Of a DNA stretch of 64,000 bases, positions 55,768-64,000 are shown piece after piece. This DNA comes from Megascapheus bottae (taxonomy: Eukaryota; Chordata; Mammalia; Rodentia; Geomyidae): positions 50,911,858-50,975,857 of the forward strand of contig JANJXV010000004.1 of assembly GCA_024803745.1 (NCBI GenBank), read 5' to 3'. The notes beneath the pieces are model-generated. The model had not been told where the DNA came from and searched no databases. It saw nothing but the letters and a program-made list of their open reading frames with translations. Made by a program: the position numbers and the translations under genes. How positions within the stretch are numbered: position 1 is the first letter of the stretch; the number at the start of each line of letters is the position of its first letter.

Positions 55768-56271
55768 TTAATTATTTCAAAAGTAAAATAAAGTTACTGC
55801 AACATCTTTAATTGGAACCCTTTGCTGTGTTTATGAAACCAAGAGATCATTGCTTAAATTCTAGTCTGCTAACATACGTAAATAAATTCCATCTCTCTAG
55901 GACATTTAGCTGCTTTATACAGGTGGCTCTTCTGTTGTGTACCTCATATTTTGACTTTGTGACATTTGATTTCTTTAGTAGCATTCAGCAAACATTTCCA
56001 ATCAAGTGACCAATAGTGATTATTACACTAAGTACATGTTTTCACAACAATCCTTAGCTTTTGAAAGATTTTGTAAGTTGTTGTATAGTAATTTATTCTC
56101 AAGTATGACAAATAGAAAAAGATATTCAAGGAACTGAGTAATCCAGCTATTTAGTTTCAAGTGTAAAATGCTATCCAGTTTCTACTGGTTGCCATTTTAA
56201 AAAATGTGAGAAGAGAGAAAAGCTAAAGAAAGAGTTATTAAATATACTGGAGTCTGGCCTTACTAGATTTA
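55768..56271. other. Unique sequence
   Basis: No recognisable element. Confidence 0.5.
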
Positions 56272-56478
56272 AAAATATATTTTTTTTTATTTTTTTCTAG
56301 TCCTGGGCTTGAGCTCAGGGTCTGAGCACTGTCCTTGGACTTTCTCAAGGCTAGAGCTCTACCACTTGAGCCTCAGCACTGCTTCCAACTTTTCTTTCTA
56401 TGTATGTGATACCAAGGAATCAAACCCAGGTCTTTGTGCATGCTAGGCAAGCACTTTACCACTAAGCCAAGCTCCTGA
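56272..56478 (-). mobile_element. Dimeric ID SINE, antisense
   Basis: T-rich tail, 'ctagtcctgggcttgagctc', 'tcaaggctagagctctacca', linker, 'ggaatcaaacccaggtcttt' (one change in the B box) and 'caagcactttaccactaagc'. Confidence 0.93.
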
Positions 56479-58829
56479 ATGACAAAAAAAAATGCTATAA
56501 GTAGTCACTAACTTTTAAGCAAAGATCAGATCTAGGACAGTCTCAGAGGAAAAAAATAACAACAACAAACAAAATATGACCTGAACCTATGGTTCTACTG
56601 TAAAAATCATTTTAGTAGGATGTAAGAAAGATTTAAGGGCTGCCTCTAAATATACCAAAGGCTTTCTAAGAATTTTGAAAGAATTGTCCTCTCAGTAAAA
56701 TCCAGAGAATTCAAAGTAGAACAGAACTCATCTTGACATTATTTGGTGGATTGGCCTTTGTCTCTAGTGGAGTTCTTTTCAATTAATCCCAAACTAAAAG
56801 AGAGAGTGATCTGTTTTAATTGTATTCTTACTGTCCAAGAAACTTATATAGGGATTACAGTTTCATTCATCAGGTAGTGGGAACATTACTTATTGAACAG
56901 TGACCTTGCAAAGTAAAAACAGTCCCTTAGACTCCCAGTGAGTTATGAGCACAAAGAGTTATGAGTTTTCACATTGAAGAAACATAAGAAATACATTAAA
57001 AATTGTTTTTTATCAAGGTTGAGGATGTAGCATGCTTTGAGATAAGGAATATATATACATGAATTTTTGGTGAAAGGGAATTTATATGTTAGTCCATGAG
57101 TAAAGGAACATCAAAACATGACATTAATGTCAGACACATCACTAGCTATTATATAATGTAATCTTATTTTTTGCTTATTTCCCTAGTAATTAGTTGGAAC
57201 TTTGTGGACAATTACAATGTCTTATGGCCCACTTATTCTCTCATAAAACAAACAAACAAAAAAAACAAACAAAAAACAGTTCCTGGACTATTGCAGCTAT
57301 TACATTAATGGTGACTCTGCATTTAGAACTTTATTATAAGAAAAGAGGATGTATTGATACACCTTCAAATAAGGGAGTTCACATAATGAAAGAGTCATAA
57401 TGATATCTATGAAAGTTGATAGAGATATGTAGTTGTAGTGTTGCTTTAGTAAAGCACCATTTTAAAAACAAAGGATTCTTTATAATGAAGGATCATTGGT
57501 GGTCATTAATTCCCACTGGTACTGTGGCAGTTCCAGAGTGTTCACAATCTCTAGGCAATAGAATTGACTTTCCTTATTCCATGAATGTTTCCTGCACTAT
57601 ATCCAGTTTACACACAGCCCAAGGTGGGCTAATCTAACCCATGGTTGAAGGAACATTCTTTCTAAAAGCACAGAGGGAAACCTTGATCTGATCTAGGCAT
57701 CCAGGAACAATGGGGAAGTTAATTTAGCCTCAGAGTTTGTTAGGAGATTGTAGAGTCCAGAAACCATGGAGTCTGTAGTCCCACCCTGCTGCTTACCTTA
57801 GAAGGAATGGGGTTTACTAGACTGTGAGTGCTACAACCTAAGAATTCTCTAGCCACATTTCTGAAAAGAATAGATGTAGGATTCAAAATCACATCTTATC
57901 TGGAAGTCTAAATGATTTGACCAGATATAGATTAGAGAATAGTGGGAAATAAATTCTAGCCCTTTAGCCAATACTGGCCTCTCATTTGTTTTCTATGTTA
58001 AGTTTTATTCTAATATTGGTACATCCATTCAAGTTATGCATTATCTGAGCCTTTGTTCATATAATCAGAGCAGAGATACGCAATTGGGGGCTTAAAACCC
58101 TAAAGTATTTTTACCTTGTCTTCATAGACAAAAAGATAATAACCAGCCAATGGTACTGATAGAAAAAAACAAAAACAGCCAATGAATAAAAGTTACATTG
58201 GGGTGAAATTTGTCCTAATAGAACACATTTTGTAGTTATCCTGACCATCACAATAGTTAATGAACTATTATTGAAGAAGCTACCTTTTGTATAGGGAATG
58301 TGATATCACAAAGCAAGTTCAAGATCAAGATAGATGATATACACAATATTAGCAAGCCAACAGATCTGTGATCTTCAAATTAGTCACTGTTTTCTCTTTT
58401 TCAGTTATTTGCAAAATATCTTACCATATTATTTCATATCTTTATAACCATTTGATTCAGAAACTTTCCCCAATAATTCATTTATTTTCTTCCTTGACCA
58501 AAAATTTGAGTTGTTTCTTTTCCAGAAATTTTAACTGTAAACACACAAGACCATTTATTTTTTGTGTTTAATTGAGGCAGAATTCCTCAGTTCTCAGGAA
58601 GTATATGATCTTGGTCCTGTAGTATGCTATGGTCCCTCTGGCAGAAAAATGCATTCTTAGGAATAAAATAATATGTGCTTACAGATAATGGCAGAGTTCC
58701 ATCTTAAAAATAAAGTCATAACTTCACAGTATTTTTGCATGTTTCATGCTTCCACTATCCCTATGGACAACTTTATTAGATAAGAAAATTAAACTTTAGA
58801 ATATTGTCCTTATTTTCCTAGTTTGCACA
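56479..58829. other. Unique sequence, 2.3 kb
   Basis: Holds an (AAAC)n patch at about 57247-57277. No genes or clear SINEs. Confidence 0.5.
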
Positions 58830-58985
58830 TTCATTAGTTGCCTGATTGTGAGCCATTAGTTTGGCCTCTTCGTGTCTGTGTTTTCCCATTTGTAACACAG
58901 AAATAATAATACATAGCTTATAGGGATATTGTAAAGCACAATTAATGTTTACAAAGTACTTTTTAACAACTTCAATGTCATAGAA
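58830..58985 (+). mobile_element. MIR-type SINE relic, sense
   Basis: 'ttcgtgtctgtgttttccca', 'tttgtaacacagaaataata', 'acatagcttatagggatatt', 'gtaaagcacaattaatgttt' and 'acaaagtacttttt' match the order of the MIR 3' half (cctcagtttcctcatctgta ... ataataatacctac ... catagggt). Ancient. Confidence 0.6.
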
Positions 58986-59204
58986 ATGTAAAATAGCCTT
59001 AATTTAAAATTTAAAAGGATGTCTGCATAATGATTCATTTAATAAACATGGAAAGAATTGTTTATATAAACTTACATGTGTGAATCTGGTTTGCATTATT
59101 AACTGTGTGTTTTAACTTGGAAATAGGCTTTGCTCAGTTTTGACATTTTTGTATTAGCATTTAATTATCTTCTCCTAACGGTGACCAATTACATGATTCT
59201 GAGT
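58986..59204. other. Unique sequence
   Basis: Nothing recognised. Confidence 0.5.
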
Positions 59205-59385
59205 GCTAGTGATCCTCAACCTTGGCTGCAGGTATGTGTGTACTTTAAGTATAGCAGATATAGATGCCTAAACTTCTCTCAAACAAATTTTCAAAAGTCT
59301 CTGGACGGTGAGGAGTCTATGCTTGGGTTTTTTAAAAATCTTCTCAGATGATGCCAATATACAACCAAGTGGAGATGGGTAATGT
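59205..59385. mobile_element. MER5A-like DNA transposon relic (hAT type)
   Basis: 'gatcctcaaccttggctgca' at the left and 'ttttaaaaatcttctcagat', 'gatgccaatatacaaccaag' at the right resemble the opposed ends of the non-autonomous MER5A element (ttctcaac.ctggctgca ... agatgattctaatatgcagcca). No transposase. Confidence 0.45.
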
Positions 59386-62359
59386 TTCTGTGTGTATATG
59401 AACAGAGCTGCCTCATTCTGTGCCTTTAACAAGCTTCCACTTGAAAAGATTCATCTCTAATGTATTTAAATATATTTGATTGACATTTTCAACTGCACAA
59501 ATCTGAACTAAAAGATCCCCAAATTTCCTTTTAGCCATTATAGTCAACGACCCTATGATGCGTTTTCCATTTTGTTTTGTTTGTTTTTTAATGTCAGATG
59601 AACTAGACGAGTCATGTTTGGAATATCACACTACTTTGTACTTAAGGAATAAGGGTCATCACTCACTTTCACATACTTTTATTGTCTATTTGTACACAGA
59701 CATATGTGAGAACAAGCTGTGTAAAACCATATGTCATAAGCTATGAAACATACCTTGCAGTTATACTTGTTTTATGTGAGACATAACATTTTCTAAATTA
59801 CTTTCTTCATTTTAAACTACAACCTGATTTTCGGTTGTCACTAAGCTGATTGCGACATGTCTGTTCTCCAGAATCAATATACGCTGAAGGAGATTGCGTT
59901 TGGTTTTAAAATCAGGCTTTTCAAGAATAATTAGTAACTTAAAAGTGATTATAAATACATTGGTGTATGAGAGGTCTGTAATATATTTTTACAGATCTGA
60001 CATACTATTTTCAAGTTGTTTATTTCAGACTTTATGTTTACACAATCCTGAGTAGAGATTGGTATAAATGTATGTATATAAAGTTATATATGTAACCTTA
60101 GAGACTAGGGTTACAGCTCAGGAATAGGTCTCTAACAATTAATTTATTTTAAGGATTATTTTCCACAATTGATGGATATGAAAAGAATCAGGAAACCAAC
60201 TAGAATATATTCACTTTCAAATCAGCGATTAGCTTTTCAAATTACATTTCAAAGTGGATAGAAATTTAGATTTTGATTATGAGAAAAGTGTGGCATTTTT
60301 TCTTATCCAGATGTAAGTACATTTATTCCAAATGACTCAATTTTAAAAATGTCCCTTTGCTTCTAAGACAGGAAACGGGAAATATAACTTCTTTTGATGG
60401 CACAATATTATCTCTTTCCCTTAGTATAATTTTATTCCTAATAGGTGATTTAAAATTTCAAAGTTTCTAGTCAGAAGTGCACAATATCTTCATAGAATAC
60501 TTTCTGAGTGATCACAGATCAAGCTCAGAGTTCCTAATTATTCACAATGACATTTAAAAACCAATGGGCTTGCTTTGATAGGGTTAGCATTATAATGTGA
60601 TACTCAGATTTGCTGGAGACAACATTTTTCTCTCTTTGTTACATTCTGTTAACAACCTGTCCAGTACTGCATAATTTTTGCTTTGATACCAGTTAAGCAA
60701 ATTATAGCACATATATAATCCAATTCCTGATGAATGATCTAAAACCATAGTTTATCATAATACAATGGGATAAACAACAAAAATTAAAACGTGCTGCCAT
60801 ACTACAGATATTAGGTAAACGATTTATATGATAAATGCTCTTATATTTTTGCATTTTTATTGTAGCATATCATGTGTATATTTTAGCATTTTTGAACAAA
60901 GAAATCCTGATGTTTTAAAGTAGAAAAGACAACTTATTTATTAAAAATATTTATCCTGGAACAAACAGTAACTACATTCTGCTTATCTGACAATCAAATC
61001 CAACCTAAAATATTTTAATTGTAGCTTAATTTAACCATATTAGCAGATGAAATGGTGAAATTTTCTTTTTTAGAATATAAACCCATATCATATTTTCTTT
61101 GGCTATATAACTGGAATTACTTAAAATATAACTACAATACTTTTCTTCTAATTAAGTCTGTAACTAGTCTATTAATTATTAACAATCGTATAACTTTAAT
61201 AAAATGCCAATTCCTATTTTATCTTTAATTATTTATTTTATCATTAAAAAGAACAAGTACTTGATAGATTTTGATTTCTACAGACTTGAAAGTGAGATAA
61301 CCCCTAAAGATTCAAAAATTGTATGCTTTGACTCTATTTTTTTGTTACTTAGAATTCTTACAGCCTTAAGATGTAGATTGACACTTATTTTAAAAGTGCC
61401 AAGAGATTGAGGGCTTAAGGCCTCTAAGACTTTTCTTCTGGCCCATTGAATATGGATCTTGTTGGTTGCATTACTTTTGATTTAGTGTAGTCATTTCAGT
61501 ACACGTAAAAATTTCCTGAAGTCTGAGTTGTGGAAACAATATTCATTGGGGTGTCATAACATTTTGAATAACTTTATTGGTACCTATGTTCTGAAGCACG
61601 AATTGCTATTTTCAATTGATTTCTGATCTCAAGCATAATAAACACTCTGTATGTTTGCTATAAGTTCCAGTACTGCTGAGTTTTGAATGACACAACACTC
61701 CTGGATTTTTCGATCTTTTTCTTGTGAGTTTCATGCTGAGTTTGCTACCCATAACACAACAAATCTGTTTTGTGTGAGAAGGTAAACCCCTTTCTAAACA
61801 CCACACTGAAAGAAGACTAGCTTTGCTCCCTGGAAAGTAAGCACTACCCATTTCAAGCCAAGGAAATGTCAGTTATGGAAAAGGCAGCTTGGAAACGACA
61901 TGGATTTGGCTCCATTTCCTCTGCACAAATGCAATGCTTCATAAATATGGAGGGCTGACAATGTCGACAAATCTCTCTGTGTTAAATGATGCTACACTGC
62001 TCTGTCCTGCTGGGAGACAATAGTAGTTGAGACAATCTGGCCCCAGATAACCAAAAACCCAGTGGTCCTTTAGGAACACAGGCATTGACCATGATTCAAA
62101 AAGGCAGGCCTGTAAACTGTGCCAGGTTCTGCAGAGTGCGGCTGTAGCTCTAAGCCCAGGGATGATGTTTTCCTGTGTGTGACATGGAATAGGACATTGA
62201 TCAGTAGTCCGACCTCAAATACACCTATGTCAACTTTTCTAAAAAGGAGATTTTTAATTGTTTTCATCACAAACCTAACCTAGAGTGAAAATTTCTTGGC
62301 ACATTTGACATGCTTCTTGGGCAAGTAAAAATTGCAGTCTAGACATCTTTCATTCAGAA
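59386..62359. other. Unique AT-rich sequence, 3 kb
   Basis: No gene and no young repeat. 61640-62290 is less AT-rich and has minus-strand frames of 79 and 66 codons without known motifs. Confidence 0.45.
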
Positions 62360-62616
62360 TTCATTTATTTTTTCATTCATTCATTTAATACCTGTTACTG
62401 AAGTTGGAACTTAGAGACTTTTACTCTCACTGGCCTATCTTGCTCACAACTGGTGTGCTACCATTTTAGCTCTGCCTCCAGTCTACCTTTTTGTTAGTTA
62501 ATTGGAGTTAGAGACTGACACCCTTTTCTCCCTGAGATGGCTTCAAACCAAGGTCCTCCAGGTTTCAGAGTCCTGAGTAGCTAGAATTATAAGTTTGTGC
62601 CACTGGTGCCCAACTA
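62360..62616 (-). mobile_element. B1/ID composite SINE, antisense, diverged
   Basis: ATTCA-rich tail, 'ggtgtgctaccattttagct' (ID side), 'gttaattggagttagagact' (linker), and 'cctgagtagctagaattata' with 'ttgtgccactggtgcccaac' (B1 side). Confidence 0.75.
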
Positions 62617-62848
62617 GCAAATATTTTGAAATGCATGTAAAATAATATTATAAACAAAGAAAGGTTTCTTTACCTATCATATACTTGTGATTTCTTTACA
62701 ATAAAATGAAATCCCATATTCCTTCAATAAACAACATATCAAATGTTCAAATCATTCCTGGATTCAGGGAATTAATATCAAGAAAATATCTACTTTCAAG
62801 ATAGTAGTCAATGATTGCTGCTGAAACTTATTTCAAATCTATATAATT

Positions 62849-62895
<47 letters not shown>

Positions 62896-63809
62896 ACGTG
62901 TGGGGATTTTCTGATTTTCAAGCATGCAATGAGAAAGTTACACTTTTTTTTAAAAAAATTTTCTAAGATAACTATCAAAACAAAATTCCTCTAGTCATAG
63001 TCTGTTTAGAAGGCCTTTAGATTTTTACACTAAATATTTTTGGAGTTTCCAGGAGTCAGTTGTTTCAGGAGTATACCGAAAAGAAATAAATCTCCCTCTT
63101 AAAGAATTGGTTACAACAATGTTAGCAGACATTGTGGAAAGTGGCAAATAAATTTTTTTATTGCATATGGGCAAATACTAATACTTGTGTCACTCTCTTT
63201 GTAACCCTTATAGAAAATGAAATTACTACATGCCACAATTACAAGGCCAAATTTTCAAAGCAGGGTGACTTCCAACTTTCAGTCATATCCAAAGTGAACT
63301 TGTTTGTAATCTTATACAAGGCAAGCTTTAAAAAAGGAAATTGGGAGGAAGAAAATTATATAAAGTTACTAGTCTTAGTATGTACAAAATTTAAATAAAG
63401 TTTAACATTTCATATAATACATACTATGCAGTATAGGATTACATCAAGCTCTGTCACAAAGTAACCAAAAAGGAAGTTATTTTGCAATCTGCAACATTAT
63501 TATGAGGCCTAGAGACTATAGATTTATAGAAATTACAGACTTTTATACCCAATTTTGGAGAAGTGCTATTTATACTAACCATTTAGTATTTTTCTAGCTA
63601 GTAAGTGATAAGTATAATAGATTTCTTTTTCAAAAATTGTAAAATTAGAGATTATGAATATTCTACAATGCCACAATATATTCCTATCTAGGTACAATGA
63701 TAATAATTAAGCTTCAAACAACATCACTAAGAAAGTGTCCTAACTTAATGGGCTAAAGAACAGAGAGAATCGCTCACTATTAATTTTCAGAGTCATATGG
63801 ACACTAAGC
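62617..63809. other. Unique sequence with a (TG)n array
   Basis: TG repeat of about 21 units at 62851-62893. An 88-codon frame at 63132-63398 has no recognised domain. Confidence 0.5.
62851..62893. repeat. (TG)n microsatellite
   Basis: Uninterrupted; no SINE tail adjoins it. Confidence 0.97.
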
Positions 63810-64000
63810 ATTTATTACTAGTCTAGGCCTGAAGAACAAGTAGGAGGCAAGACAAGTAAGACTATACTTTTCATGGGGTTTACAACTTAAATCAGTGGCA
63901 GAACAAAGCTGGAGTAATACACAGATAATAAAGAGTATTATATAGAGAAATAAGGTGAAATTTAATGGAGCCAGAGTTCACTGAATAGCAAAGAGTTACA
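63810..64000. repeat. Possible ancient L2/MIR-type relic at window end
   Basis: 'tggggtttacaacttaaatc', 'agtggcagaacaaagctgga' and 'tacacagataataaagagta' recall the 'catggagcttacattctagt ... gacaataaacaa' part of an old mammalian repeat. Weak match by eye. Confidence 0.25.

Noticed and set aside
59127..59231. 105-nt open segment ending at a good donor (CTGCAG|gtatgt)
   Set aside because: The right end lies in a MER5A-like relic, the acceptor has almost no pyrimidine tract, and the frame looks like chance.
8018..62893. CRISPR-like arrays
   Set aside because: All short-period repeats are mono- to tetranucleotide microsatellites without spacers; the genome is mammalian.

Overview
The window reads as a gene-poor, AT-rich stretch of a rodent nuclear genome. 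I find no complete protein-coding gene, no rRNA, no conventional tRNA and no CRISPR array. Nearly everything recognisable is retrotransposon-derived. The species clue is the SINEs. About eleven copies are a dimeric, tRNA/ID-derived element with a near-perfect pol III B box (GGTTCGATTCC). About a dozen are composites of a 7SL/B1-like left part and an ID-like right part. This combination is what I associate with geomyoid rodents (kangaroo rats, pocket mice, pocket gophers). That placement is from memory and is not proven by the sequence.

The first 10 kb is a LINE-1 cluster. A minus-strand L1 (about 686-5348) keeps a CpG-bearing 5' UTR promoter, the start of ORF1 and the reverse-transcriptase half of ORF2. 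An internal deletion joins ORF1 directly to ORF2 near 3325. Directly upstream of it (5349-6366) lies a second L1 whose 5' part is inverted; that part carries the end of ORF1 and the endonuclease start of ORF2. A third L1 (9175-9882) is a clean insertion with a 9-bp target-site duplication and a 22-bp inverted tip. Other L1 3' ends lie at 1-160, 11830-11995, 22375-22693, 37612-37912, 38150-38445, 38785-39055 and 52690-52868.

From 10 to 64 kb the DNA is unique AT-rich sequence dotted with SINEs, many with visible target-site duplications. Microsatellites are common, several grown out of SINE A-tails. There are long polypyrimidine tracts (24631-24840, 44350-44625) and older mammalian repeats: a solo-LTR-like element at 43343-43770, MaLR-type LTR relics near 42.2-42.6 and 51.4-51.9 kb, MIR/L2-like pieces, and a MER5A-like relic near 59.2 kb.

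Two short open segments with good splice sites (40414-40531 and 46641-46716) are the only candidates for host exons, and both are weak. The most interesting structures are rearrangement footprints: the ORF1-ORF2 deletion joint, two L1 inversions of very different size, a trimeric SINE, a SINE with an internal duplication, and a compact direct-plus-inverted repeat at 28626-28702. I see no new multi-gene system.
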